A stretch of DNA of 64,000 nt, taken from NCBI GenBank assembly GCA_035288865.1, contig DATDZA010000016.1, positions 11,385-75,384 of the forward strand, in the 5' to 3' direction. How positions within the stretch are numbered: position 1 is the stretch's first letter; each line of letters opens with the position of its first letter. This document shows positions 51,630-60,115 of the stretch, piece by piece. The notes beneath the pieces were generated by a model that saw only the letters and a program-made list of their open reading frames with translations, was not told the DNA's origin and ran no database searches. The position numbers and the translations under genes are program-made. The stretch is from GCA-2688775 sp035288865 (GTDB lineage Archaea > Nanobdellota > Nanobdellia > Woesearchaeales > GW2011-AR4).

Positions 51630-51884
51630 TCAATTGAAATATTTAATCCATATCTTCTTGAAAAAAGGCATAGTCAGAGTCGACAGCATAAAAGCAAAAG
51701 CAGGAACAATTGCATTCAGCCATGGTTTTTCAATATTTATGGACCGAAGATAAAACCCAATTGCAAGATAAGTGAACAATGTCAATAAGCCCCGCCTGGT
51801 AAAGCTTGTTTCCCATTTTTTATCCAACTCCACTTTTTTGTTTCTGTATTCAATATTTTTAATTTTCCGCTCAATTGATTTCAT
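51630..51884 (-). CDS. Small two-helix membrane protein
   Basis: 84 residues: charged N-terminal helix (SIERKIKNIEYRNKKVELDK) then two membrane segments (GLLTLFTYLAIGFYLRS; AIVPAFAFMLSTLTMPFF). Start overlaps the end of the asparaginase-like gene by 4 bp (ATGA), so it is the last gene of the aspA operon. 2TM architecture resembles DUF2061-type proteins. Function unknown. Confidence 0.6.
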   Translation of the reverse strand: MKSIERKIKNIEYRNKKVELDKKWETSFTRRGLLTLFTYLAIGFYLRSINIEKPWLNAIVPAFAFMLSTLTMPFFKKIWIKYFN

Positions 51885-52387
51885 TTGACACCCTTAATGC
51901 TTTCAAAATATCCCGTCGTCAAATTCTTTTTAACACTTTTCCAACTAAATATTTTTCCATTCATTGCAATATAAACTCCCGGGGGCAAAAGCTTTACAGA
52001 AGAAAACGCAAATCCAATATTAAATAATGCATCGGACTTTTGATTAGCTGCTGGAATAGCAGAGCCAGTTAATACAATTGTCTTTTTTATTTTTGATTTG
52101 CCCAAAAGTATTGCAGTTTCCGGCATTGTCGCAGTTCCATGAGTAATAATTATTTTGCCTTCTCTAGATTTTTTACATTTACTAAGAATAAATTTTCCGT
52201 CTTCATTATTTACAAATTTGCTGTCTTTCATCATTAGCACTTCGGCACTATAAGCACTAGACAGCCGCGCCTGCTTAAGTAATTCTGGAATTATTGATTT
52301 AATATTTGTAGGAGCTTTTTCTTCCGCATCATATTCCAGATTTTCAATTGTCCCCCCGGTAATAAAAATTTTAATTGTCATTTTCAT
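51881..52387 (-). CDS. Truncated asparaginase-like protein (N-terminal domain only)
   Basis: 168 residues matching only the N-terminal domain of type I/II L-asparaginases (about 330 residues). It keeps IFITGGTIENLEYD with the nucleophile Thr, ITHGTATMPETAILL and KTIVLTGSAIPA. The second motif reads THGTATM, where active enzymes have THGTDTM; the catalytic Asp is Ala. So normal hydrolysis is doubtful: it may need a partner, use another substrate or be regulatory. ATG overlaps the aspA stop (ATGA). A stand-alone N-domain recurs in archaea, so it need not be broken. Confidence 0.75.
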   Translation of the reverse strand: MKMTIKIFITGGTIENLEYDAEEKAPTNIKSIIPELLKQARLSSAYSAEVLMMKDSKFVNNEDGKFILSKCKKSREGKIIITHGTATMPETAILLGKSKIKKTIVLTGSAIPAANQKSDALFNIGFAFSSVKLLPPGVYIAMNGKIFSWKSVKKNLTTGYFESIKGVK

Positions 52388-53844
52388 GTGTGTTGTACTC
52401 CTTCCAAAAATTTCTTATAATTTTCGCTCTTCTTTATTTTATCTACTAATTCCAAATCGATTTCTTTTGGTTGTGTCATTTCTTCCGGAGATAGTATTTT
52501 ATTCAAATCATTCTCACCAATAATATTATATTTCAATATAATTTCTTTTATTGTTGAATTATCCTTAAGAGATTCTTTTACAATTTTTGAAACAGCCTGA
52601 TAGCCAAAATAAGGATTTAACGCTGTGGCTATTGCAGTGCTTTTATTCAGCAGTTCCAGGCATCTTTCTTCGTTTGCCAAAATTCCATCAACACACAATT
52701 CCCTAAACATTTTCAAACTGTTAGTCAATAATTTCATCGACTGCAAAATATTATAAGCGATAACCGGGCACATGACATTCATCTCAAGAATAGAATAATG
52801 TGCAGCTAATTCTACTGTTTTATCTTTGCCCATAACATCATAACAAACCATAATCACGCATTCAGGAATGCTTGGGTTTATCTTTCCTGGCATAATTGAG
52901 GAGCCAGGCTCGACATCCGGTAAAATGATTTCAGAAAATCCGCCTTTTGGACCGGAGTTCATTATGCTTAGATTATTTGAGATTCTAAATAAATTAATAG
53001 CCAGCAATTTTAGCGACGACGAAAATGAAACAAAGCAATTGTAATTCTGAGTCAATTCAATCATATTATTTGTAGATTTCAAGTTAAGTTTCGTGGCTTC
53101 ATTTAATTTTTTGACAATTGTCTCGTGAAATTTTGGATGCGTTGTGATTCCGGTTCCTATTGCAGTCCCGCCAATTCCAAGCTCTTTTAATTCTTCGCTG
53201 GTTTTCAAAATTCTGTCTGTATCCTTTGCGATTGACACTGCGTATGATTCAAATTCCTGACCTAAAGTTATTGGAACGGCATCTTCCCAATGTGTTCTTC
53301 CCAATTTTAAGATTGATTTAAATTCTTTCGATTTTTTTCTTAATGACAATTCGACTTTTCTGGATTCTTCGATTAAATTTTTTGATAAGAATAAAATTGC
53401 AATTTTTGTTGCCGTTGGGATAACATCATTTGTGCTCTGAGCCATATTTACATGATTATTTGGATGTATCAAATATTCACCAAGTTTTCCTCCTAGAATT
53501 TCTGTTGCCCGATTTGCAATTATTTCATTGCAGTTCATGTTAAATGGAGTTCCAGCCCCTGCCTGATAGACATCTAAAACAAAGTACTCGTCAAATTTCC
53601 CTTGAATAACCTCATCTGCAGCTCCAATAATAGCATTTCCGATTTTTTCATCCAATTGCTTTAATTCTACATTGGTCATTGCTGCAGCCATTTTAATTGT
53701 AGCAAGCGAATCAAGAAATTCCTTATGCGCACGAATTCCGCTTATCTGAAAATTTTTTCTAGCTCTTTCAGTAAATGCCCCATAATAAGAATCGGCTGGA
53801 ACTTGAACTTCCCCCATTATATCCCTCTCAATTCTAAATGACAC
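52384..53844 (-). CDS. aspA: Aspartate ammonia-lyase (aspartase)
   Basis: Deaminates aspartate to fumarate and ammonia; 486 residues of the fumarase/aspartase family. Seen: APFNMNCNEIIANRATEIL-like TPFNMNCNEIIANRATEI, NDVIPTATKIA, KLGRTHWEDAVPITLGQEFE, and the signature GSSIMPGKINPSIPE whose IPE ending is aspartase-like rather than fumarase (TQCE). NVMCPVIAYNILQS also fits aspartase. Start is GTG 53844, supported by GAGGGTGG 8-10 bp upstream. First gene of aspA-asparaginase-like-membrane protein. Confidence 0.88.
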   Translation of the reverse strand: MSFRIERDIMGEVQVPADSYYGAFTERARKNFQISGIRAHKEFLDSLATIKMAAAMTNVELKQLDEKIGNAIIGAADEVIQGKFDEYFVLDVYQAGAGTPFNMNCNEIIANRATEILGGKLGEYLIHPNNHVNMAQSTNDVIPTATKIAILFLSKNLIEESRKVELSLRKKSKEFKSILKLGRTHWEDAVPITLGQEFESYAVSIAKDTDRILKTSEELKELGIGGTAIGTGITTHPKFHETIVKKLNEATKLNLKSTNNMIELTQNYNCFVSFSSSLKLLAINLFRISNNLSIMNSGPKGGFSEIILPDVEPGSSIMPGKINPSIPECVIMVCYDVMGKDKTVELAAHYSILEMNVMCPVIAYNILQSMKLLTNSLKMFRELCVDGILANEERCLELLNKSTAIATALNPYFGYQAVSKIVKESLKDNSTIKEIILKYNIIGENDLNKILSPEEMTQPKEIDLELVDKIKKSENYKKFLEGVQHT

Positions 53845-53913
53845 TGAACCACCCTCAAGAATCAGGATTTATTTGTTGTTTTAATAGGTTTCGGAAATAA
53901 TAAATTTTTTGGT

Positions 53914-54219
53914 TTATTGATTTTCTAAAGTATTCAACTCGTACTCAGCTTGCATTCTTAGAACTTCAGGTAGTCTTTCCTTAGAATACGTTGCCAATCT
54001 TTCCAAATCATCACGAATGGGTTCTAATGCTTCCCGTAAGTAACTAAAATCTAAAATCCCAATAAGTTCCAGCATAGACACATGAATTCCTGTTCGTCTT
54101 TCGTATCTTCGCATAGCTCTACCCACTTGGCCTGAAGGCAATCTTCGTTCGTTAACTAATCCTTTTAATTGATCAAGAAATCTCGTCTTTGCCTCTAAAT
54201 CACCTTTTAGTTGTTCCAC
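53914..54219 (-). CDS. Hypothetical helical protein
   Basis: 101 residues, acidic and basic helices (EQLKGDLEAKTRFLDQLKGL; MRRYERRTGIHVSMLELIGI). No family recognised; TTTAAATA just upstream fits a leaderless start. It sits between the flavoprotein and aspartase genes on the same strand but with gaps on both sides. Confidence 0.55.
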   Translation of the reverse strand: MEQLKGDLEAKTRFLDQLKGLVNERRLPSGQVGRAMRRYERRTGIHVSMLELIGILDFSYLREALEPIRDDLERLATYSKERLPEVLRMQAEYELNTLENQ

Positions 54220-54260
54220 TGTTTTTTAAATATTAAATTCATTAATAAATTTTTTGGTTT

Positions 54261-55622
54261 CTACCATTTAATATTATTCACAGCCCTCTGCACAACTTCG
54301 CTCAACGCGGGATGGATGTGAACAGAATTCGATATTGAATCTACCGCTAAATTATTTTTCATCGCAACAACAATTTCATGTATCAAAGTGGATGCGTCTG
54401 TTCCAAGAATATGGCACCCAATAATTTTTCTCGTTTTCCTGTCGGCAAAAATCTTAACAAAACCATCATTGTCTTGAAGTGCCTGCCCCATTCCAGATTT
54501 GCTATAATAATATTTTCCTGCTGCGTAATTTATTTTTTTATTTTTCAAGTCCTGCTCCCGCAACCCGACTCCAGCAATCTGCGGAGAAGAAAAAATCGCG
54601 TGCGGCATTGCATGATAATCAGCTGCAATTCTTTTTCCAAGAACGGCATTGCTATAAACATATTGCGCTTCGAGATTTGCGCTGTGCTTGAATAAAAATT
54701 TTCCGGCAATATCACCCAAAGCCCATATGTTTTTTGCAGTTGTTTCAAGATATTGGTTTGTTTTGATAAAACCTTTTTCGCTTAAGCTGACATTAGTTTT
54801 GGAAACATCTAAAATATCTGTATTAGGAATCCTTCCGGCCGCAACTAGAAGAACATCAGAAATAATTTTTTTCTTTCCCTTTTTGCCTTCCGCTTTCACA
54901 ACTATATTTTTTCCTTTTTTAGAAACTTTAGTGGCATCAAATTCTGTTATAATCTTAAATTTTTTGGAAAAAATCTCAGTAAATTTTTTTGATATTTCCT
55001 CGTCTTCATTCGGAACCAAATATTTTCCTCTTTGAACGATATTTATTTCGGTTCCTAAAGAGCCGTAAAAATGCGCTAATTCTGCTGCAATATACCCTCC
55101 CCCGAGAATTGTCATGCATTTCGGCAGTTTCTTTAGCCGCAAAGCCTCATCACTTGTTATGAAATCAACATCTTTCAGACCCTCAATTTTGGGAATTAAA
55201 GGCCTTGTCCCGGCTGCAATTATTATTTTTTTTCCTTTTATTATTTCTTTCCCGGCTTTAAGTGTCCTGTCACTAACAAATTTCGCTTCGAGATTAAACA
55301 AAGTGGTATTTTTATCCTCAATTATCGCATCTTTTATTTCTTTGGATTCTTTATCAACAATTTTTGAAGCTCTTGAAATTATTTTCTTGAAATCAATTGA
55401 AGTCAGTTTGGAATTTATTCCAAATTTGTGTGAGCTTCTTATTGCCTCCGCAACATCGGCGCTGTGAATGATTATTTTTGACGGAATGCAGCCCCTGTTA
55501 AGGCATGTTCCCCCCATCGGTCCTTTTTCAACAACAGCAACTTTCAGACCTTTTTCAGCAGCAGCGGAAGAGATGTTCAATCCAGAACCAGCGCCAATTA
55601 CAATCAAGTCAAAAGTTTGCAT
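54261..55622 (-). CDS. Dihydrolipoamide dehydrogenase-like flavoprotein disulfide reductase
   Basis: 453 residues. FAD motif LIVIGAGSGLNISSAAAEKG, redox CXXXXC in GGTCLNRGCIPSKIII, NAD motif ILGGGYIAAELAHFYG, second FAD motif TNQYLETTAKNIWALGDIAG and the C-terminal catalytic HIHPALSEVVQRAV (His-Glu). It transfers electrons between NAD(P)H and a disulfide. No 2-oxoacid dehydrogenase E1/E2 genes are near, so it may serve another thiol (as mycothione or coenzyme-A-type reductases do). Short-leader start with TATTTAAAT upstream. Confidence 0.87.
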   Translation of the reverse strand: MQTFDLIVIGAGSGLNISSAAAEKGLKVAVVEKGPMGGTCLNRGCIPSKIIIHSADVAEAIRSSHKFGINSKLTSIDFKKIISRASKIVDKESKEIKDAIIEDKNTTLFNLEAKFVSDRTLKAGKEIIKGKKIIIAAGTRPLIPKIEGLKDVDFITSDEALRLKKLPKCMTILGGGYIAAELAHFYGSLGTEINIVQRGKYLVPNEDEEISKKFTEIFSKKFKIITEFDATKVSKKGKNIVVKAEGKKGKKKIISDVLLVAAGRIPNTDILDVSKTNVSLSEKGFIKTNQYLETTAKNIWALGDIAGKFLFKHSANLEAQYVYSNAVLGKRIAADYHAMPHAIFSSPQIAGVGLREQDLKNKKINYAAGKYYYSKSGMGQALQDNDGFVKIFADRKTRKIIGCHILGTDASTLIHEIVVAMKNNLAVDSISNSVHIHPALSEVVQRAVNNIKW

Positions 55623-55662
55623 ATTTATTTTTTATTGTAAGAATTATTTAAATATGTCGAAT

Positions 55663-57054
55663 CTATATTTCCCTTATCTCCAGAATCTCAATATTCTTCC
55701 TCGGATTTACATCAGAAACCAAAAGGGTTTTGTCTCCTTTGGCCAGGAATTTCTGTGATTTAAGCATTTCAATTGCATTTGTTGCCATCAAATCATAATT
55801 TTCGGAGAAATTAACCGTAAATGAAAAAGTTCCCCAATAAATCATAAGCTTTCTCTTCACTTCCTCATCGTCGGTAAAAACAAAGATGTCTACATTCGGC
55901 CTTCTTTTTGCAACCAAGCTTAACAGTTTTCCTGTCTTTGAAAAAACAATTATTGCCTTTGCATCAAGATAATCCGCGTTGATGCATGCACCGAAAGTTA
56001 TTGCTTCCTTAACATCTTTTGTTTTCAATCTTCCAGCATCAAATTGCAATTTTTCCTGAACTTTTTTTGCAATGACGTGCATTGTGCTTATGCATTCAGC
56101 CGGGTATTCTCCTTTTGTCGTCTCACCGGATAGCATTATACAGTCAGCCTTCTGAAAAACTGCATTTGCCACGTCTGTAACTTCAGCTCTTGTCGGGCGC
56201 GGGTTTGTGATCATCGATTCAAGAAGCTGGGTAGCGACTATCACCGGCTTTCCGGCAGCAATGCATTTGTCAACCATTGTTTTCTGCACTAGCGGAATTT
56301 CCTCAATTGGAATCTCAACACCCAAATCTCCCCGTGCAACCATTATCCCGTCGGCCTCGTTGATAATTTCATCCATGTTGTCAATTCCTTCCTGATCCTC
56401 GATTTTTGCAATAATCATTGCACTTGAGCCAAACTGCTCGAGAACTTTCCTCATCTGCCTGATATCTTCTTTTCTTCTTACAAATGACTGCGCCACATAA
56501 TCCATCCCGTATTTTGCTCCAATCTTCAAATCCTGAATGTCTTTTTTTGTCACTGAAGGCAAATCAGTTCTTATGCCGGGCATGTTTATGCTTTTTCTTT
56601 TTCCAAGAGAACCTTTGTTTAGGACCTTGCACATGATATGGAAAGGCTGGACGTCAATGACCTGCAGGGCAATCAGCCCATTGTCAATCATAATGGTGTC
56701 TTTTTTCTTTACCTTCTTAATCAGATTTTGATAATCAATGAATGTGTGTTTTTCCCCTTCCTGAATATCGCAAGCGCTGCTAACAGCTATCTTGAACAGA
56801 TCCCCAATTTCGAGCCCATATTCAGTTGCGCTTGTTCGTATCTCGGGGCCTGTTGTATCAATCATTATACCTAAAGGAAACTGTGTTTTCAGGCCTACCT
56901 TTCTTAATTTTCTAATAACGGAAGCAGTCCATTCTGGAGTTCCATGCGACATGTTTATTCTCGCTATGTTCATGCCGGCATTCGCGAGCTTCTCCATCAT
57001 TTCTTCGCTTTCAGTTTTTGGGCCGATAGTTGCGATTATTTTAGCTCTTCTCAT
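55663..57054 (-). CDS. pyk: Pyruvate kinase
   Basis: Last step of glycolysis, PEP + ADP to pyruvate + ATP. 463 residues: KIIATIGPKTESEEMMEKLA, MNIARINMSHG, the B-domain, AKIEDQEGIDNMDEIINEAD with catalytic Lys, MVARGDLGVEIP, KPVIVATQLLESMI-NPRPTRAEVTDVANAV and MLSGETTKGEYPAECI. C-terminal allosteric domain present (AIIVFSKTGKLLSLVAKRRP). TATA for the minus strand lies in the AT-rich 57070-57110. Confidence 0.95.
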   Translation of the reverse strand: MRRAKIIATIGPKTESEEMMEKLANAGMNIARINMSHGTPEWTASVIRKLRKVGLKTQFPLGIMIDTTGPEIRTSATEYGLEIGDLFKIAVSSACDIQEGEKHTFIDYQNLIKKVKKKDTIMIDNGLIALQVIDVQPFHIMCKVLNKGSLGKRKSINMPGIRTDLPSVTKKDIQDLKIGAKYGMDYVAQSFVRRKEDIRQMRKVLEQFGSSAMIIAKIEDQEGIDNMDEIINEADGIMVARGDLGVEIPIEEIPLVQKTMVDKCIAAGKPVIVATQLLESMITNPRPTRAEVTDVANAVFQKADCIMLSGETTKGEYPAECISTMHVIAKKVQEKLQFDAGRLKTKDVKEAITFGACINADYLDAKAIIVFSKTGKLLSLVAKRRPNVDIFVFTDDEEVKRKLMIYWGTFSFTVNFSENYDLMATNAIEMLKSQKFLAKGDKTLLVSDVNPRKNIEILEIREI

Positions 57055-57210
57055 TGAGCAGGATTGAATTCATGTGTATTTTTAAAGTTTTGTAAAAGGG
57101 ATCATTCGTTTTCTGATTATTAATCAACAAAACTCAAATTAAAGATATATATGGGTCCACAATTGTTTTAGAATCAGCCATATAGCAATATTAATTGTAT
57201 TCCAAATAAA

Positions 57211-57681
57211 TTATAATTGCTTCACTCTACGGTTTTGGTATGTTTTAAAACCTAATTTTTGAGAAGCTTTAATAGCCCTTATATTTTTTGAAACAACATC
57301 AATTTCACACTTGTCAATATTATTTTCCAAAAACCATTTCTCAGCTTCTTTTAGAAGTTGTTTTGCAATTCCTTTTCTTAAATAATCAGGCTTAACCATT
57401 ATACAATGAATGAAGCCAATTCTTTCAATTACATAAATAGGCGACCTTTTTTCAATACTTGCTCTTATAAACCCTATAAGATTATCCTTGTCGTACGCAC
57501 CACGAATAAAAAAATGTTCATCGATTAGCCTTTTTCTCGTCAATTTATCTAGGATTTCCAAATAATTTGATTTAACTTTGTAAAGATCCAAACCAGTAAG
57601 GCAGTGAACCTTTGTAAAGAATTCATCTATTGATTGTAATTTTTTAGTATCCTCTAGCGGAATTTTTTTTATTAGCATCAT
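57211..57681 (-). CDS. GNAT-family N-acetyltransferase
   Basis: 156 residues. Acetyl-CoA pyrophosphate loop is VKPDYLRKGIAKQLLKEAEK, preceded by the core strand RIGFIHCIMVKPDY and followed by IDVVSKNIRAIKASQKLGFK, the standard GNAT order. The substrate is not predictable; similar proteins acetylate small amines or peptide N-termini. AATATATAAAG-type TATA upstream of 57681 on this strand. Confidence 0.8.
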   Translation of the reverse strand: MMLIKKIPLEDTKKLQSIDEFFTKVHCLTGLDLYKVKSNYLEILDKLTRKRLIDEHFFIRGAYDKDNLIGFIRASIEKRSPIYVIERIGFIHCIMVKPDYLRKGIAKQLLKEAEKWFLENNIDKCEIDVVSKNIRAIKASQKLGFKTYQNRRVKQL

Positions 57682-57696
57682 ACATTCTAGATTAGC

Positions 57697-57812
57697 TTCT
57701 TTTATTTATATATGTTCTGAATTCTGTGGAGAGAATAATTTAAAGAAAGGAGGGATAAGCCACTTGAATGAAAATGACTTCTAGTTCAAGTGAAATTTTT
57801 ATTTTTTCTTAA
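57697..57812 (+). ncRNA. Possible small transcript with hairpin and T-tract
   Basis: TTTATTTATATATG (57697-57710) is TATA-like. About 50 bp on, CACTTGAA (57761-57768) and TTCAAGTG (57785-57792) pair perfectly and are followed by AAATTTTTATTTTTTCTT. A mini-ORF (MKMTSSSSEIFIFS, 57768-57812) begins in the stem behind AAAGGAGGG. It could be a short regulatory RNA, a leader or simply a terminator; no conservation data. Confidence 0.3.
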
Positions 57813-57960
57813 ATTTCATTTATTTATATAAACCTAATAAAATATAAGCATTAGATATTTAAATGTTTTATTTACTCTATAGTAAAAACACAATGAAAAG
57901 GATAGTAAGGTTCGGAAAAATATTCAAGACAATCAAATATAAAACATAAAAGGTGAGAAC

Positions 57961-58743
57961 ATGGGACTAGAACCTAAGATAAAGGCCATACAAAAAGATA
58001 TTATGGCACATTCAGCAATGGGAGAGTTGGATAGGTTTGGGGAAAATATGCTTCGAAAGCCGATGGATATGGAAGGGCAGAAGTATTTTTTTGCCACAAC
58101 AAGGGCATTTTTTAAGGATGTGCCTACTGGTATTTTGGCATTAGCTTTAAGAGTAAACGATGATTGGGAAAAATATGCACCATTTGAAGGCACAGCAAAG
58201 GCCGCTTATGTTTTGTTTGCTGATGTCGATGAGTATGGTTTACAGGAACAACATATTAAGTTCCAACCGACTCATCACCAGTTGTTTAGGAGCTTAACAG
58301 ATCATCTAGGCATTACGGTGGAAGATTTAATTAACCCACAATATGCACTTCCAGAAGGTCATTCATTGGGAGACAGAACAACTGAGTTTTATAGAGAAAG
58401 ACCAATTCCAGAAAGTCTTGGTTTTCATTTAGCAAGTGAGACAACATCCAGTCGAGAATTTACTCATTTCTTGAAAGGATACAGGCAATACGCTGAACAC
58501 TACGGTGTGACTGGTGAGAATGACCAAGTGTTAGAGTTCTTTAGAATCCACACACTTGTAGAGCCAATGCACCAAGCAACCGGAAGAAAACTAATCGAAC
58601 TTTATCATCAGAGAGATCCGAATACTCTTGAAGGAGTAAGAGCCGGAGCTATGGCATTTCAGGATGGTTTTGGAGAAATGTTCAGAGTAATTAACAATGC
58701 TGCATATGGCTCTAATCAACGTGGTGGGGGATCTGGCAAATAA
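57961..58743 (+). CDS. Heme-oxygenase-like diiron oxidase/oxygenase (HDO fold) candidate
   Basis: 260 residues, all helical. The likely metal ligands lie in helices FQPTHHQLFRSLTDHLG, SLGFHLASETTSSREFTHFL and FFRIHTLVEPMHQATGRKLI, matching the E/H ... E ... FxxIHxxVExxH pattern of HDO enzymes (relatives of TenA, PqqC, UndA, CADD). Such enzymes use O2 and iron for C-H or C-C cleavage, pABA synthesis or N-oxygenation. It overlaps the methyltransferase gene by 47 bp, so the two act together. GGTGAGAAC is the ribosome site, 5 bp before ATG. Product unknown. Confidence 0.65.
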   Translation: MGLEPKIKAIQKDIMAHSAMGELDRFGENMLRKPMDMEGQKYFFATTRAFFKDVPTGILALALRVNDDWEKYAPFEGTAKAAYVLFADVDEYGLQEQHIKFQPTHHQLFRSLTDHLGITVEDLINPQYALPEGHSLGDRTTEFYRERPIPESLGFHLASETTSSREFTHFLKGYRQYAEHYGVTGENDQVLEFFRIHTLVEPMHQATGRKLIELYHQRDPNTLEGVRAGAMAFQDGFGEMFRVINNAAYGSNQRGGGSGK

Positions 58744-59437
58744 AGAATTTTTTGATAGATGGGCAGAATCATACTCTACCCACCTACCTTGTTTTCCAGA
58801 GTTTAGGAAAGTAATCAATCGAGTAGTTGGTATTGTAGCAGAACATACTCCAAATAAAGGAAAAGTCTTAGAAGTTGGAATGGGCACAGGATTGATTTCT
58901 CAGCTAATTGCTCAACGGAGACCAGATATAGAAATCTATGGAAATGAGATATCACCAGAGATGCTCAAAAGAGTAGACAGGTCCAAGTTTCCATCACTGC
59001 AAACTCACTACGGTGACATGGACGAGATGCCTTATCAAGATAATCAATTCGATGCTATTTATGCTAATTTCGTAATTCATCACAAGGAAGATAAGACAAA
59101 AGTGCTAAGAGATATTTATCGATTCCTGAAGCCAGACGGACAGTTTGTCTTAGGAGAGGTAGTCGTTGATGTTCCTCACACCGATGAAGGTTTTCTTCAT
59201 CATGTAATAGATCGATGGAGTTATACAGCAAGACACGCCTTAAAGCATTCAGACGGCAAAGCAGTAGGAATAGAACTCGAAGTTATGAAAAGAGTGTACG
59301 AAAGAAACGGAGAATTTTTAGAAACACCTTCTAGATGGCAGAGTTACTTAACAAATGAAGGATTTGTGATAGATAAGCATGAAGTAATAGACGATAAATT
59401 AGGATATAACTTATTTATTTGTAGAAAATCGCGATAA
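58697..59437 (+). CDS. SAM-dependent methyltransferase
   Basis: 246 residues, class I. SAM site VLEVGMGTGLISQLIAQRRP, acidic motif YGNEISPEMLKRV, YGDMDEMPYQDNQFDAIYAN and IYRFLKPDGQFVLGEVVVD. Similar to UbiE/small-molecule C- or O-methyltransferases; no tRNA/protein-specific domains. The start lies within the diiron protein gene; GTG at 58721-58726 after GGTGGGGG are alternatives to ATG 58697. Co-translation suggests the substrate is the oxygenase product. Confidence 0.8.
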   Translation: MLHMALINVVGDLANKEFFDRWAESYSTHLPCFPEFRKVINRVVGIVAEHTPNKGKVLEVGMGTGLISQLIAQRRPDIEIYGNEISPEMLKRVDRSKFPSLQTHYGDMDEMPYQDNQFDAIYANFVIHHKEDKTKVLRDIYRFLKPDGQFVLGEVVVDVPHTDEGFLHHVIDRWSYTARHALKHSDGKAVGIELEVMKRVYERNGEFLETPSRWQSYLTNEGFVIDKHEVIDDKLGYNLFICRKSR

Positions 59438-59459
59438 AATGAGGGCATAACAAGATTGA

Positions 59460-59612
59460 AATTCCCGCAAAAGAGCAGCACTAAAATTCTATGAAAATCC
59501 AAGCTACAGGAAAATTGTTACTAGATATGGAACAGAATACAAAACAAAATTTCCGTGCAATCTTTCTGCTTCAAAATCTTTACAACCTTATCAACATACC
59601 CACAGCAGTTGA
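59460..59612 (+). pseudogene. Possible decayed protein fragment
   Basis: The gap after the methyltransferase gene keeps an open stretch without a start codon: RKRAALKFYENPSYRKIV, then TRYGTEYKTKF, ending with a stop at 59610-59612. Composition looks protein-like, but I recognise no family. It may be the residue of a degraded gene. Confidence 0.25.
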
Positions 59613-59647
59613 CACATAAATTCTCTTTTTCCACCAATTCTCGTTAT

Positions 59648-59926
59648 TCACAAGTGAAGCGCTTTCTTCATAGCTTCCTTATCATATCCAACGATGATTG
59701 TTCCATTTACTTCGGTTACAGGAACTCCAAACTGGCCTGACTTCTCGAACATATCATTTCGCGCTTTTTCATCCGTGCCTACATTCACTTCAGTATATTT
59801 GACTTTATTTTCTTTCAAGAATTCTTTTGTCTTCACGCACCAGGGGCACGTGATTGTTGTGTATACTTTAACACTCAGCGATTTCTTTGGCTTAGATTTA
59901 TTTTTTGATTGAGCTGCTTTTTTCAT
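59648..59926 (-). CDS. Glutaredoxin-like (NrdH-type) protein
   Basis: 92 residues. A basic N-terminal extension (KKAAQSKNKSKPKKSLS) precedes the thioredoxin fold: VKVYTTITCPWCVKTKEFLK with the redox CPWC, the cis-Pro GVPVTEVNGTIIVGYDKEAM. NrdH/GrxC-like dithiol donor. The flavoprotein at 54.3 kb is a possible electron source, but that is a guess. No signal peptide. Confidence 0.85.
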   Translation of the reverse strand: MKKAAQSKNKSKPKKSLSVKVYTTITCPWCVKTKEFLKENKVKYTEVNVGTDEKARNDMFEKSGQFGVPVTEVNGTIIVGYDKEAMKKALHL

Positions 59927-60115
59927 TTTCCGTCACCTTTTTTAATTAAGCTGTATTTCTATTGTATGATTTTATTATATTTAATAATGTTTCTTTTTGC
60001 TGATTTTCTAACTTGTGTTTTGCCCAAACAAATTTAAATTTTTATTGATAAAAGATTTTTTGCTTTTAGTATCCAAAACAAAATGTTTATAAATATCTCA
60101 ACAAACAAACTGAAT

